NCBI GenBank assembly: GCA_963783695.1
Contig: CAWAOM010000002.1
Coordinates: 1-64,000, forward strand
Source of the DNA: BM003 sp963783695
GTDB lineage: Bacteria > Pseudomonadota > Gammaproteobacteria > Steroidobacterales > BM003
Length of the DNA stretch: 64,000 nt
Direction of reading: 5' to 3'
Shown here: positions 42,648 to 51,651 of the stretch, one piece after another
Layout of the letters: each line of letters begins with the position of its first letter
Position numbering within the stretch: position 1 is the first letter of the stretch
Made by a program: the position numbers and the translations under genes
Notes under the pieces: generated by a model
What the model was told of the DNA's origin: nothing
What the model saw: only the letters and a program-made list of their open reading frames with translations
Databases searched by the model: none

Positions 42648-43829
42648 ATGACAAGCCTGGCTGACAGCACCTCGAGGCGTCTCGCGCTGCGCCGCCGGGG
42701 CGGCCTGTACCGGCGTCGGCGCACGGTGGAGAGCATTGCACCGTCTGACCCCAACCTGCTACGAGTCGATGGCAGGGAATGCATCGCGTTCTGCAGCAAC
42801 GACTACCTGTCGTTGCGTACCAGCCCGACAGTCGTCGCGGCGTGCCAGCAGGCACTGCGGGCTCACGGCGCGGGCAGTGGCGCGTCCCATCTGATCAGCG
42901 GGCACAGCGTCGAACACCGCCAGCTCGAGGACGAACTCGCTGACTTTACCGGGCGCCCGCGCGCTTTGTTGTTCTCCTCCGGCTACATGGCCAACCTCGG
43001 CGTGGCCAGCGCGCTGCTCGGCCGCCACGATATCTTGCTCGAAGACCGGCTCAATCACGCATCGTTGCTGGATGCGGCCAAGCTCAGTGGCGCAAGACTG
43101 CTGCGCTATCGCCATGGCGACGCCGCCGCGCTCGGCGAGCGCCTGAGCAACAGCGCCGCCGGTAACCGAATGGTGGCAAGCGATGGCGTATTCAGCATGG
43201 ACGGCGACCTCGCGCCGCTGCCCGATCTCGCCCGTCACTGCAGCCATCACGACGCCTGGCTGATGGTAGACGACGCCCATGGTTTCGGCGTGCTCGGCGC
43301 CGGCCGTGGCAGCGTCGCCCACTTCGGTCTGACCGCCACCGAGGTGCCGATTCTGATGCTGACGCTCGGCAAGGCGCTTGGCAGCGCCGGCGCGGCCATC
43401 GTCGGTGAAGACGACCTGATCGATACACTTATTCAGCATGCACGCACTTATATTTACACGACTGCCTTGCCGCCCGCGGTCGCGGCGGCGGCGCGCGCAG
43501 CACTGGCAGTCGTGCGCGACGACCCCGCACCGCGCGAGGCGCTACGGCAGAATATTTCCCGCTTTCGCGACGCAGCGCACCAGCTCGGTCTGCCGCTTGG
43601 CTCGAGCGAAACCCCTATTCAGCCGCTGCTGACCGGCACCAACGACAGAACCGCGCGAATAGGCGAACTATTATTCGAGCACGGCTTCTGGGTCGGCGCT
43701 ATTCGCCCTCCCACCGTACCCGACGGCAGCGCGCGCCTGCGTATCACGCTAAGCAGCGCACACCGCCCGGCGCAGATTGACGCGCTGGCCGAGCGCATCG
43801 CGGCGGCGCTGGAGGCGGTGCCGGCATGA
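42648..43829 (+). CDS. bioF: 8-amino-7-oxononanoate synthase
   Basis: This 393-residue PLP enzyme of the alpha-oxoamine synthase family condenses pimeloyl-ACP (or CoA) with alanine to give 8-amino-7-oxononanoate. Key features are FCSNDYLSLRT, GAGSGASHLISGH, DDAHGFGVLG (the Asp that contacts the PLP ring nitrogen), and LGKALGSAGAAI, with the PLP Lys at 242. It starts eight bases after bioB and overlaps bioH by four bases (ATGA), so translation is probably coupled. Confidence 0.97.
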   Translation: MTSLADSTSRRLALRRRGGLYRRRRTVESIAPSDPNLLRVDGRECIAFCSNDYLSLRTSPTVVAACQQALRAHGAGSGASHLISGHSVEHRQLEDELADFTGRPRALLFSSGYMANLGVASALLGRHDILLEDRLNHASLLDAAKLSGARLLRYRHGDAAALGERLSNSAAGNRMVASDGVFSMDGDLAPLPDLARHCSHHDAWLMVDDAHGFGVLGAGRGSVAHFGLTATEVPILMLTLGKALGSAGAAIVGEDDLIDTLIQHARTYIYTTALPPAVAAAARAALAVVRDDPAPREALRQNISRFRDAAHQLGLPLGSSETPIQPLLTGTNDRTARIGELLFEHGFWVGAIRPPTVPDGSARLRITLSSAHRPAQIDALAERIAAALEAVPA

Positions 43830-44611
43830 GCGGTCCACACTTCCCGCACCGGCCTCGCCTCGTACTGATTCATGGCTGGGCCCAGTACGGCGGTATCTGG
43901 CGCACCTGGCGCGACCAACTGGCGCCGATCGCGGACATCGCCACGGTGAATCTGCCCGGCCACGGCGGCACACCCTGGAAACACTCCATTCGCAGCCTCG
44001 ATACATTGGCGGACAGCGTATTGCCGGCGCTCGATAAACCCGCCATCGTGGGCGGCTGGTCGCTGGGTGGCATGATCGCGCTGAACCTCGCGCAACGTTA
44101 TCCCGCCCGGGTCACCAGGCTGGTCCTGTGCAACACAACGCCGCGATTCGTTGCCAGTCACGACTGGATACATGCGGTCCAGCCGTCGCTGCTCGACGGA
44201 TTCCGGCGCCAGGTTTCGCAAAACCCGGAGCGCGTGCTGCGCGATTTCCTGAGTCTGCAACTGCGCGGAGAAAGCGATTCACGAAAGACACTGGGCCTGC
44301 TCCGCAGTGCGTTGATGGAACAGAATCGGACGCGCCAGGCGGCGCTGGAATTTACCCTCGGTCTGCTGGCGCAAACCGACCTGCGCGAGACTCTGGCCGG
44401 GATCGCCCAGCCTGCGCTGGTCATCGCAAGCGATGCGGACGCGGTAACACCGGCCACGGCGGGCGATTATCTCGCGCACCATCTGTCCATGGCGCAACTA
44501 CTGACACTCAACGGCTGCGGCCATGCCGGCTTCCTGTCACGGCCCGAGCGATTGATGCCACAACTTGGTGAGTTTCTTCGCGGTGGAAGCGCGCAGGAGA
44601 TGGCATCGTAA
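43826..44611 (+). CDS. bioH: Pimeloyl-ACP methyl ester carboxylesterase
   Basis: This 261-residue alpha/beta hydrolase cleaves the methyl ester of pimeloyl-ACP, releasing the chain for BioF. The nucleophile elbow is GGWSLGG (Ser79), the acid is in SDADAVTP (Asp203 or Asp205), and the base is His233 in GCGHAGFLSRP. The oxyanion region HGWAQYGGIW matches the BioH pattern. It overlaps bioF by four bases and bioC by one (TAATG). Confidence 0.95.
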   Translation: MSGPHFPHRPRLVLIHGWAQYGGIWRTWRDQLAPIADIATVNLPGHGGTPWKHSIRSLDTLADSVLPALDKPAIVGGWSLGGMIALNLAQRYPARVTRLVLCNTTPRFVASHDWIHAVQPSLLDGFRRQVSQNPERVLRDFLSLQLRGESDSRKTLGLLRSALMEQNRTRQAALEFTLGLLAQTDLRETLAGIAQPALVIASDADAVTPATAGDYLAHHLSMAQLLTLNGCGHAGFLSRPERLMPQLGEFLRGGSAQEMAS

Positions 44612-45507
44612 TGAGCGGCCAGCGCAGCGGACCAACGGCTTTCGAACTCGACACGCAACGGGTGCGGCGCTCGTTCGAGAAGGCCAGCGCCACCTACGAC
44701 AAGGCGTCCGTTCTGCAGGACCAGGTGCGCGCCCGCATGCTCGAGCGGCTTGACCTGGTCCGGCTCGACCCGGGCAGGATTCTCGATGCTGGCAGCGGCA
44801 CCGGTCCCGGCGCCGACGCTCTGTCCCGGCGCTATCGCAACGGCCAGGTCATCGCGCTCGATCTCGCCCATTCGATGCTGCTCGCCGGGCGCGCACGGCA
44901 GCGCCTGTGGCGACGCTGGGGGCTGGTATGCGGAGATGTTGCCGCATTGCCGCTGACGAGCGGCTCGGTCGACATGGTGTTCTGTAACCTCGTGCTGCAA
45001 TGGTGCCCCGATCTCGACCGGGCGCTGTCCGAATTCCGCCGCGTGCTCGCTCCGGGCGGGTTGCTGATGTTCACAACGTTCGGACCCGACACGCTGCATG
45101 AGCTGCGCACTGCCTGGTCCAGCGCCGACGGATACAATCATGTCAACGCATTTCTCGATATGCATGACATCGGCGATGCACTGCTCCGGGCGCGGCTGGC
45201 CGAGCCCGTCATGGATGTCGAGCATTTCGTCGTCGACTACGGCGACGCCCGCGGCCTGATGCGCGACCTCAAGGCGATCGGCGCGCGCAATGCAACCGCC
45301 GGCCGCGCCCGTGGCCTGACCGGTCCGCGTCGTCTGCGCGCGATGGAGGCGGCCTACGAAAATTTCCGCCGCGACGGCCGGCTGCCGGCAACCTATGAAG
45401 TGGTCTACGGCCATGCCTGGGCGCCGCAGCCGGGTGGCGACCCGGGCGACGGTAGCGTCACCATCCCGGTCGATGCCATTGGCAGACGCCGCGGCACGCA
45501 ACGGTGA
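44611..45507 (+). CDS. bioC: Malonyl-ACP O-methyltransferase
   Basis: This 298-residue SAM-dependent methyltransferase methylates the free carboxyl of malonyl-ACP, so that fatty acid synthesis can build the pimeloyl chain. SAM motif I is ILDAGSGTGPG, followed by VIALDLAHSML and the CNLVLQWCPDLDRALSEF region typical of BioC. The N-terminal VRRSFEKASATYDKASVLQ is also a BioC hallmark. It overlaps both neighbours by one and four bases. Confidence 0.95.
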   Translation: MSGQRSGPTAFELDTQRVRRSFEKASATYDKASVLQDQVRARMLERLDLVRLDPGRILDAGSGTGPGADALSRRYRNGQVIALDLAHSMLLAGRARQRLWRRWGLVCGDVAALPLTSGSVDMVFCNLVLQWCPDLDRALSEFRRVLAPGGLLMFTTFGPDTLHELRTAWSSADGYNHVNAFLDMHDIGDALLRARLAEPVMDVEHFVVDYGDARGLMRDLKAIGARNATAGRARGLTGPRRLRAMEAAYENFRRDGRLPATYEVVYGHAWAPQPGGDPGDGSVTIPVDAIGRRRGTQR

Positions 45508-46202
45508 CCTCCCTGCTGCAACATCGTGGCGTGTTCGTCACCGGTACCGACACCGAGGTTGGCAAGACCCTGGTCAGTGCCGGTCTGGTCGAGCTGGCGG
45601 TCGCGGCCGGGCGGCGCACCGCGGTGATGAAACCGGTGGCCGCCGGGTGCGAGGATAGCGGCAACGGCCTCTGTAATGACGATGCGCTGGCGCTGATCGA
45701 GCGGTCGAATGTCAGCGCTGACTATGCGACCGTCAATCCCTATGCACTGCGCCCGCCAATCGCGCCCCACCTGGCGGCGCGGCAGGCTGGCATCTCCATC
45801 GATGCGGAAACACTCGACACCGCATTCGCTCGTCTCAGCGAAATTTCAGACTTCATTGTCGTCGAGGGCGCCGGCGGTTTCCTGGTGCCGCTTGGCGACG
45901 GGTTCGATATGGGCGACCTGGCGGCGCGCTTTGGATTGCCACTGCTGCTGGTGGTCGGATTGCGGCTCGGCTGCCTGAACCACGCACTGTTGTCGGTCGA
46001 GGCGATTGCCGCCCGGGGTTTGCAGCTGGCGGGATGGGTGGGCAGCAGCATCGATCCCGATTTCGCCTGCGCCGGCGACAATATTGCAACGCTGCGGGCG
46101 CTGATCGCCGCACCCTGTCTCGGAATCGTGCCTTTTCTCGGCGAACCGCCGGGAGCGGGCAGCGCACCCTTCATCGATCTCGATGGTGGACTGGGCAATT
46201 AA
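45504..46202 (+). CDS. bioD: Dethiobiotin synthetase
   Basis: This 232-residue ATP-dependent carboxylase closes the ureido ring of dethiobiotin from diaminopelargonate and CO2. The P-loop GTDTEVGKT spans residues 14-22, and VVEGAGGFLVPL is the second nucleotide motif. The start is a GTG at 45504 overlapping the bioC stop (GTGA). It ends the operon as seen here; the preceding enzyme BioA is not encoded in the window. Confidence 0.95.
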   Translation: MTSLLQHRGVFVTGTDTEVGKTLVSAGLVELAVAAGRRTAVMKPVAAGCEDSGNGLCNDDALALIERSNVSADYATVNPYALRPPIAPHLAARQAGISIDAETLDTAFARLSEISDFIVVEGAGGFLVPLGDGFDMGDLAARFGLPLLLVVGLRLGCLNHALLSVEAIAARGLQLAGWVGSSIDPDFACAGDNIATLRALIAAPCLGIVPFLGEPPGAGSAPFIDLDGGLGN

Positions 46203-46381
46203 CCGACCTTGATCGATTAGTTCATTCAGAACAACTACTTAAGAGCCCAGAAAAAGCAGTGCGGCAAATTGCGCGGGTATTGGCCATCAAGTAGTATTAG
46301 GCCGTTTGGAAAATAGTGAGGGGTGGCCGCGTCGGGGGGCGGTGGAAACCCGGTAGGTTTTCAGGGAAAAGAATACACCGG
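46203..46381. other. Gap with a possible C-terminal gene remnant
   Basis: About 180 bases follow bioD. The stretch 46219-46294 is AT-richer than its neighbours and reads, in one frame, LVHSEQLLKSPEKAVRQIAR then VLAIK and a stop. That looks like the helical tail of some enzyme, but no start or body is present. I treat it as a weak candidate for gene debris only. Confidence 0.3.
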
Positions 46382-46870
46382 GTGCAGCGCGTGCGCGTCT
46401 TCGAATACCGACCAAATTGCTCCCTTAGTCCGCAGTCTGCGGCGATATTCTTCGCCGTTGTGGCGTTGACGTCGCTGCTGGTAGCGGCTTACTTCGTAAC
46501 GCTCGGGCTGTGGCCGGTGTTACCCTTCGCGGGGCTGGAGCTCGCTGCACTGGGGGCGGTGCTCGTTCACAGCCTCAGGCAGGGCCGCTGGCACGAAATT
46601 GTCAGCGTTTCCCCGGGCAGGGTGGAAATAGATATTTATACGGGCAAGACCCGGCGGAAGATCGGTTTTCCGCGGGCCTGGACCCAGGTGGAATTGCGGC
46701 GGGCGCACATCGGCGGTCACCCGAGCCATCTCCTCATCGGCTCGCACGGCCGCTTTGTCGAGATCGGCCGGTATCTGACCGAAAGCGAACGTCGCGAACA
46801 GGAAAAGAAACTGAAGCACGCTATTGGCGAAATGGGTGAGAGTCCCGACTTTGAGCGAATCGCGGAATGA
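46382..46870 (+). CDS. DUF2244 family membrane protein
   Basis: This protein of about 162 residues has two membrane helices (about residues 18-65) and a C-terminal cytosolic beta-rich domain (EIVSVSPGRVEIDIYTGKTR, then RAWTQVELRR). Members of the DUF2244 family are usually encoded directly before the cytochrome c oxidase subunit II gene, as here, and are presumed to aid oxidase assembly, though this is not shown. The start is uncertain: GTG at 46382 gives a family-like length and follows AGGGAAAAG at some distance; another GTG at 46316 is in frame. Confidence 0.8.
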   Translation: MQRVRVFEYRPNCSLSPQSAAIFFAVVALTSLLVAAYFVTLGLWPVLPFAGLELAALGAVLVHSLRQGRWHEIVSVSPGRVEIDIYTGKTRRKIGFPRAWTQVELRRAHIGGHPSHLLIGSHGRFVEIGRYLTESERREQEKKLKHAIGEMGESPDFERIAE

Positions 46871-46935
46871 TTCGCCACGTCGCAGCGTCGTGAATCGATA
46901 GTAAAGACGATAAAGAGTAGAAGGAGTCGGGTTTA

Positions 46936-48144
46936 ATGTCCCACAGCAATTGGAAGCGCCTCGGGCTCGGCCTGCTGGGCACTGGTCTCGGTCTGGGACT
47001 GGCGGCACCGGCGATGGCCGACTGGGCACTCAACATGCCACGCGGCGCGACGGCGATCAGCAACGAGGTCTACGATCTGCATATGCTGATCCTCGGCATC
47101 TGCTGCCTGATAGCGATCGTGGTGTTCGGTGTGATGATCGTGTCGATATTCCTGCATCGCAAATCGCGCGGCGCAGAACCCGCCCAGTTCCATCACAGCA
47201 CGAAGGCCGAAATTATCTGGACCGTGATCCCGATCCTGATCCTGGTGGGGATGGCCGTACCTGCTGCGGAAACGCTGGTCAGGATGGAAGACACGCGAAA
47301 CGCGGACATTACCGTCAAGGTCACCGGATACCAGTGGAAATGGCGCTACGACTACCTCGATGACGAGGTCGGCTTCTTCAGCACCCTCGACCGCGACAGC
47401 AACGCCGCGCGCCGGCTGAATTCCGGCATCCGTCCGACAGAGGTCGAGAATTACCTGCTCGATGTCGATAATCCCCTCGTGGTCCCGGTTGGCGCCAAGG
47501 TGCGGCTGCTGATCACGGCGGCCGATGTACTGCATGCGTGGTGGATGCCCGATTTCGCCATCAAGAAAGACGCAATACCCGGTTACGTCAACGAAGCCTG
47601 GTTCCGCGTCGAGAAGGCCGGCACCTACCGCGGACAATGCGCGGAATTGTGCGGCCGCGATCATGGCTTCATGCCGGTTGTGGTCATCGCCAAAGACCCT
47701 GCCGACTACGCTGAATGGATGGCGGACCAGCGCAGCGCGGCCGGACTCGACGACGAACCCGGCGAAGCGCTTGCAGCCACAGCGGTAGCTGCGGCGCCTG
47801 CCGCCGTCGATGCGGCAATCGCGGAAAAAGACGAGCGCAATATCGACGACCTGGTCGCCATGGGCGAGACCCTCTACAAGCAGCACTGCGCCGCCTGCCA
47901 CCAGGCCGATGGCTCAGGCATGGCCCCGGTGTTTCCGGCGCTCGCCGGCAACGCGGTTGTCACGGGCAATCTCGATCAACATGTCGGCGTCGTGCTCAAG
48001 GGACGGCCCGGTACCGCAATGGCGCCATTCGGCCCCCAACTCACCGACCTGCAACTGGCCGCTATCGTGACCTACCAGCGCAACGCTTGGGGTAACGATA
48101 CCGGTGATGTTGTGCAGCCCGACTATATCGCTGCTGCCCGATAA
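46936..48144 (+). CDS. coxB: Cytochrome c oxidase subunit II with fused cytochrome c domain
   Basis: This 402-residue subunit passes electrons from cytochrome c to the oxidase through the binuclear CuA site. It has a signal-like N-terminus, two membrane helices, and a cupredoxin domain with CuA ligands His200, Cys235, Cys239, His243 and Met246 (CAELCGRDHGFM). After an Ala-rich linker comes a class I cytochrome c domain with CAACH (Cys318, Cys321, His322) and a likely Met ligand in the C-terminal half. The fusion makes this a caa3-like arrangement. GAAGGAG precedes the ATG. Confidence 0.96.
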   Translation: MSHSNWKRLGLGLLGTGLGLGLAAPAMADWALNMPRGATAISNEVYDLHMLILGICCLIAIVVFGVMIVSIFLHRKSRGAEPAQFHHSTKAEIIWTVIPILILVGMAVPAAETLVRMEDTRNADITVKVTGYQWKWRYDYLDDEVGFFSTLDRDSNAARRLNSGIRPTEVENYLLDVDNPLVVPVGAKVRLLITAADVLHAWWMPDFAIKKDAIPGYVNEAWFRVEKAGTYRGQCAELCGRDHGFMPVVVIAKDPADYAEWMADQRSAAGLDDEPGEALAATAVAAAPAAVDAAIAEKDERNIDDLVAMGETLYKQHCAACHQADGSGMAPVFPALAGNAVVTGNLDQHVGVVLKGRPGTAMAPFGPQLTDLQLAAIVTYQRNAWGNDTGDVVQPDYIAAAR

Positions 48145-48165
48145 GAATTCGAAGGAGAGGATCTG

Positions 48166-49758
48166 ATGAGCACTGCTGAACATCACGTCGGGGACCACGC
48201 CCACGACGATCACCATCACGGGCCAGCAAAGGGCATCATGCGCTGGCTGACGACCACCAATCACAAGGACATCGGGACCATGTACCTGGTGTTCGCGCTG
48301 ATCATGTTCCTGACCGGCGGCACGATGGCGCTCGTGATCCGCGCCGAGTTGTTCCAGCCCGGCCTGCAACTGGTCGAACCGGCCTTTTTCAATCAGATGA
48401 CCACGATGCATGCGCTGATCATGGTGTTCGGCGCCGTGATGCCGGCAACCGTCGGCCTGGCCAACTGGATGATCCCGATGATGGTAGGCGCCCCGGATAT
48501 GGCGCTGCCGCGCATGAACAACTGGAGCTTCTGGATCCTACCGGTTGCTTTCACGCTGCTGCTGTCGACGCTGTTGCTGCCCGGTGGCGCTCCCGCCGCA
48601 GGCTGGACGATGTATCCGCCGCTGGTACAGCAGACCGGCGACGCATTTCCGTTCATGGTGTTCTCGATCCACCTGATGGGCGCTTCGTCGATCATGGGCG
48701 CGATCAACATCATCGTCACGATCATGAACATGCGCGCGCCCGGCATGACGCTGCTGAAAATGCCGTTGTTCGTCTGGACCTGGCTGATCACCGCCTACCT
48801 GCTGATCGCGGTGATGCCGGTGCTCGCGGGCGGTGTAACGATGCTGCTCACGGATCAGTATTTCGGCACGACGTTCTTCCGCGCTGATGGCGGCGGCGAC
48901 CCGGTGCTGTTCCAGCACATCTTCTGGTTCTTCGGCCATCCCGAGGTTTACATCATGATCCTGCCGGCGTTCGGCATCATTTCGGAGATTATTCCGACGT
49001 TCTCGCGCAAACCGTTGTTCGGTTACGAATCAATGGTCTATGCGACCGCGAGTATCGCGTTCCTTTCATTTATCGTTTGGGCCCACCACATGTTCACGGT
49101 CGGCATGCCGTTGGCCGGAGAATTGTTCTTCATGTTCTCGACGATGCTGATCGCGGTGCCAACCGGGGTGAAAGTATTCAACTGGATTTCGACGATGTGG
49201 CGCGGCGCGATGACCTTCGAAACACCGATGCTGTTTTCGATCGCATTCGTGATCCTGTTCACCATCGGCGGTTTCTCGGGGCTGATGCTCGCGATCGCGC
49301 CGGCCGATTTCCAGTACCATGACTCGTACTTCGTCGTCGCCCATTTCCACTACGTGCTGGTACCGGGTGCGGTGTTCGCGATCATGGCAGGGGTCTATTA
49401 CTGGCTGCCCAAGTGGACCGGCCACATGTACAGCGAGAAACTCGGCAAGCTGCATTTCTGGATATCGACGATCTCGGTGAACGTACTGTTCTTCCCGCAG
49501 CACTTCCTCGGTCTCGCCGGCATGCCACGTCGCATTCCCGACTACAACACGCAGTTCGCCGACTTCAACATGATTTCGTCGATCGGCGCGTTCGTGTTCG
49601 GCTTCTCGCAGTTGCTGTTCGTCTACATCATCTGGCGCTGCGTCAAGGGCGGCGAACCGGCAACCAGCGAAGTCTGGGATAACCCGGTCGGTCTCGAGTG
49701 GACAGTGCCGTCGCCGGCGCCGTACCACACCTTCGACGTCGCACCGGACGTGAAGTAA
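48166..49758 (+). CDS. ctaD: Cytochrome c oxidase subunit I
   Basis: This 530-residue catalytic subunit carries heme a and the heme a3-CuB centre, reduces oxygen to water and pumps protons. It has 12 membrane helices with the expected ligands: His in TTMHALIMVFG (low-spin heme), WFFGHPEVYIMILP (CuB His and cross-linked Tyr), WAHHMFTVGM (CuB) and VVAHFHYVLV (both hemes). The N-terminal stretch is His-rich. AAGGAGAGG precedes the ATG. It lies between coxB and the small ORF. Confidence 0.98.
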   Translation: MSTAEHHVGDHAHDDHHHGPAKGIMRWLTTTNHKDIGTMYLVFALIMFLTGGTMALVIRAELFQPGLQLVEPAFFNQMTTMHALIMVFGAVMPATVGLANWMIPMMVGAPDMALPRMNNWSFWILPVAFTLLLSTLLLPGGAPAAGWTMYPPLVQQTGDAFPFMVFSIHLMGASSIMGAINIIVTIMNMRAPGMTLLKMPLFVWTWLITAYLLIAVMPVLAGGVTMLLTDQYFGTTFFRADGGGDPVLFQHIFWFFGHPEVYIMILPAFGIISEIIPTFSRKPLFGYESMVYATASIAFLSFIVWAHHMFTVGMPLAGELFFMFSTMLIAVPTGVKVFNWISTMWRGAMTFETPMLFSIAFVILFTIGGFSGLMLAIAPADFQYHDSYFVVAHFHYVLVPGAVFAIMAGVYYWLPKWTGHMYSEKLGKLHFWISTISVNVLFFPQHFLGLAGMPRRIPDYNTQFADFNMISSIGAFVFGFSQLLFVYIIWRCVKGGEPATSEVWDNPVGLEWTVPSPAPYHTFDVAPDVK

Positions 49759-49761
49759 GTG

Positions 49762-49887
49762 ATGGTGTCGCTCCCGGACGAAGCGCAGCGCAGACGCAAG
49801 GCGCGGGTCAACGCCGTGAAACTGGCGCTGCTTGCCCTTGCGTTCTATGCGGTCTTTATCGTAGCGCAACTCTACCGCGGCCAATGA
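49762..49887 (+). CDS. 41-residue single-helix protein between ctaD and ctaG
   Basis: This short gene encodes a basic N-terminal tail (PDEAQRRRKARVNAVK) and one membrane helix (LALLALAFYAVFIVAQLY). It starts three bases after ctaD and overlaps the ctaG start by four bases (ATGA), so it is embedded in the operon without spare sequence. Small one-helix proteins are often encoded at this point of cox clusters and are thought to be assembly or accessory subunits; the function here is inferred from position only. GTG at 49759 is an alternative start. Confidence 0.75.
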   Translation: MVSLPDEAQRRRKARVNAVKLALLALAFYAVFIVAQLYRGQ

Positions 49888-50438
49888 GCGACCAGGAAAA
49901 ACAACAGAAGCGGGAAAACCGCAGCCTTATTAGGCAGCTGCTGGTGTTGACCGTCGCGATGTTCGGTTTCGGTTACCTTCTGGTGCCGTTGTACGATGCA
50001 TTCTGCGAGCTGACCGGGATCCGCACGACATTCACGGCGAGCGATCCGAATGTCGCGATGGCGGTTGATACCGACCGCGAGGTCACCATTGAGTTCATCG
50101 CCACGCCCAATATCAATGCGCCGTGGGATTTTGCCCCTTCCGAGGCCAAGATGAAGGTACAACCGGGCAAGCTCTACCAGGCTACCTATGTCGCGACGAA
50201 CCTGACTGATGCCTCGATTACCGGCAATTCGGTACCGGACGTCAAGCCCTCGCAGGCCGCAAAATATTTTCGCAAGACCGAATGCTTCTGTTTTACGCCG
50301 CAGCCGTTTGCCGCGGGGCAGAGCCGCGAGCTTCCGGTGCGTTTTATCGTGGATCCGGATCTGCCGGCGCATATCGAGACGATTACACTGTCGTACAGCC
50401 TGTTTGCGATACAACAGGCTGCCGATGCTTCACAATAA
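49884..50438 (+). CDS. ctaG: Cytochrome c oxidase assembly protein CtaG/Cox11
   Basis: This 184-residue membrane-anchored copper chaperone delivers copper to the CuB site of subunit I. One N-terminal helix (LLVLTVAMFGFGYLLVPLYD) ends in the family's YDAFCELTG, and the periplasmic domain bears the copper-binding KTECFCFTPQPF motif. The ATG at 49884 overlaps the preceding small gene. Length and motifs are normal. Confidence 0.96.
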   Translation: MSDQEKQQKRENRSLIRQLLVLTVAMFGFGYLLVPLYDAFCELTGIRTTFTASDPNVAMAVDTDREVTIEFIATPNINAPWDFAPSEAKMKVQPGKLYQATYVATNLTDASITGNSVPDVKPSQAAKYFRKTECFCFTPQPFAAGQSRELPVRFIVDPDLPAHIETITLSYSLFAIQQAADASQ

Positions 50439-50477
50439 TCAAGAACTGTAGACACAACCCGACATACGGACGACGCC

Positions 50478-51350
50478 ATGACACTAGCGAAAGAAGGCAC
50501 AAGCTACTACGTACCGAGCGGCAGCCGCTGGCCGATAACTGGCGCCATCGCGCTGTTTCTGATGATGGGCGGAGTATCGACCTGGCTGAACGGCTCAGGC
50601 GCGGCGAAGTGGATCGCTCTGCTCGGCCTGGTCGCGCTGATCTATATGCTGGTCGGCTGGTTCGGCGACGTCATCGGCGAAAGCGAGCGCGGCATGTACT
50701 CGACCCAGGTGGATCGCTCCTTCCGCATGGGGATGAGCTGGTTCATTTTCTCCGAAGTCATGTTCTTCGCGGCTTTTTTCGGCGCGTTGTTTTATGCCCG
50801 GCAACTGGCATTGCCATGGCTGGGCGGCGACGGAACGGGCTTTTTCAGCAATCTTTTGCTGTGGGAGAACTTTGAAGCGAGCTGGCCAAGCAACGGGCCG
50901 GCAGAAGTCGGCGGCGAGTTCGCGTCGATGGGGCCGCTCGGGCTGCCGTTGATAAATACCATCATCCTGCTTACCAGCGGCGTCACTATTACGGTCGCCC
51001 ACCATGCGCTGAAAGACGACAAGCGCAATGTGCTGGCGTTATTCCTGTTTCTGACCCTGGCGCTCGGCTTCCTGTTCGTCGGTCTGCAGGCTTACGAGTA
51101 CATTCACGCCTATCACGATCTCAACCTGACGCTGGAAAGCGGCATTTACGGATCGACCTTTTTCATGCTCACCGGATTCCACGGCCTCCATGTGACCATC
51201 GGTGCGATCATGCTGACGGTGATCTGGTTCCGCTGCCTCAAAGGCCATTTCACTCCGAACCATCATTTTGGCTTCGAGGCGGTTGCCTGGTACTGGCACT
51301 TCGTCGACGTGGTCTGGCTCGGCCTGTATATATTCGTGTACTGGCTCTGA
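50478..51350 (+). CDS. coxC: Cytochrome c oxidase subunit III
   Basis: This 290-residue membrane subunit stabilises the oxidase core. It has seven helices in the family pattern, with FRMGMSWFIFSEVMFFAAFF, the long GVTITVAHHALKDDKRN segment, and the terminal EAVAWYWHFVDVVWLGLYIF block. It follows ctaG by 39 bases and is followed by a strong terminator, so it closes the first part of the oxidase operon. Confidence 0.97.
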   Translation: MTLAKEGTSYYVPSGSRWPITGAIALFLMMGGVSTWLNGSGAAKWIALLGLVALIYMLVGWFGDVIGESERGMYSTQVDRSFRMGMSWFIFSEVMFFAAFFGALFYARQLALPWLGGDGTGFFSNLLLWENFEASWPSNGPAEVGGEFASMGPLGLPLINTIILLTSGVTITVAHHALKDDKRNVLALFLFLTLALGFLFVGLQAYEYIHAYHDLNLTLESGIYGSTFFMLTGFHGLHVTIGAIMLTVIWFRCLKGHFTPNHHFGFEAVAWYWHFVDVVWLGLYIFVYWL

Positions 51351-51374
51351 CCAGCGAACGGACGCAAAAGCGAG

Positions 51375-51406
51375 GGCGCTGCGACCGGGCAGCGCCTTCT
51401 TTTTTG
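51375..51406 (+). terminator. Rho-independent terminator after coxC
   Basis: GGCGCTGC (51375-51382), loop GACCGG, GCAGCGCC (51389-51396), then TTCTTTTTTG. The stem is perfect and the T-run long. It separates coxC from the opposing DUF2909 gene. Confidence 0.9.
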
Positions 51407-51426
51407 CTCGGGAAACCCGCCCGGAC

Positions 51427-51636
51427 CTAGGCCGGCACGATCCCATGGGGCTGGATCAGTCCGTTGGCCCATGCGATCAGCAGCAACACGAAAAGTGCGA
51501 CCGAGAGCGTGATACGCAACGTCAGCGCCTTGACCATGCGCCTGGAGTCGCTGCCATCGCGCAACAGGAAAAACAGCCCCGACCCGAGACTGGCGACGAT
51601 GGCGAGCAACACCGCCACAATCAGAAATTTGAGCAT
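51427..51636 (-). CDS. DUF2909 family twin-helix membrane protein
   Basis: This 69-residue protein consists of two membrane helices (MLKFLIVAVLLAIVASLGSG and ITLSVALFVLLLIAWANGLI) joined by a basic loop (RDGSDSRRMVKALTLR). Members of this family are regularly encoded on the opposite strand between coxC and the SURF1 gene, as here; their role is unknown. The ATG at 51636 begins the first helix. Its promoter must overlap the start of the SURF1 gene. Confidence 0.82.
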   Translation of the reverse strand: MLKFLIVAVLLAIVASLGSGLFFLLRDGSDSRRMVKALTLRITLSVALFVLLLIAWANGLIQPHGIVPA

Positions 51637-51651
51637 CGGCAACGACCCAAC

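Noticed and set aside
46034..46294. An open frame running out of bioD into the gap
   Set aside because: Most of it is an alternate frame of bioD. Only the last 26 codons look protein-like, and I list those as weak debris rather than as a gene.
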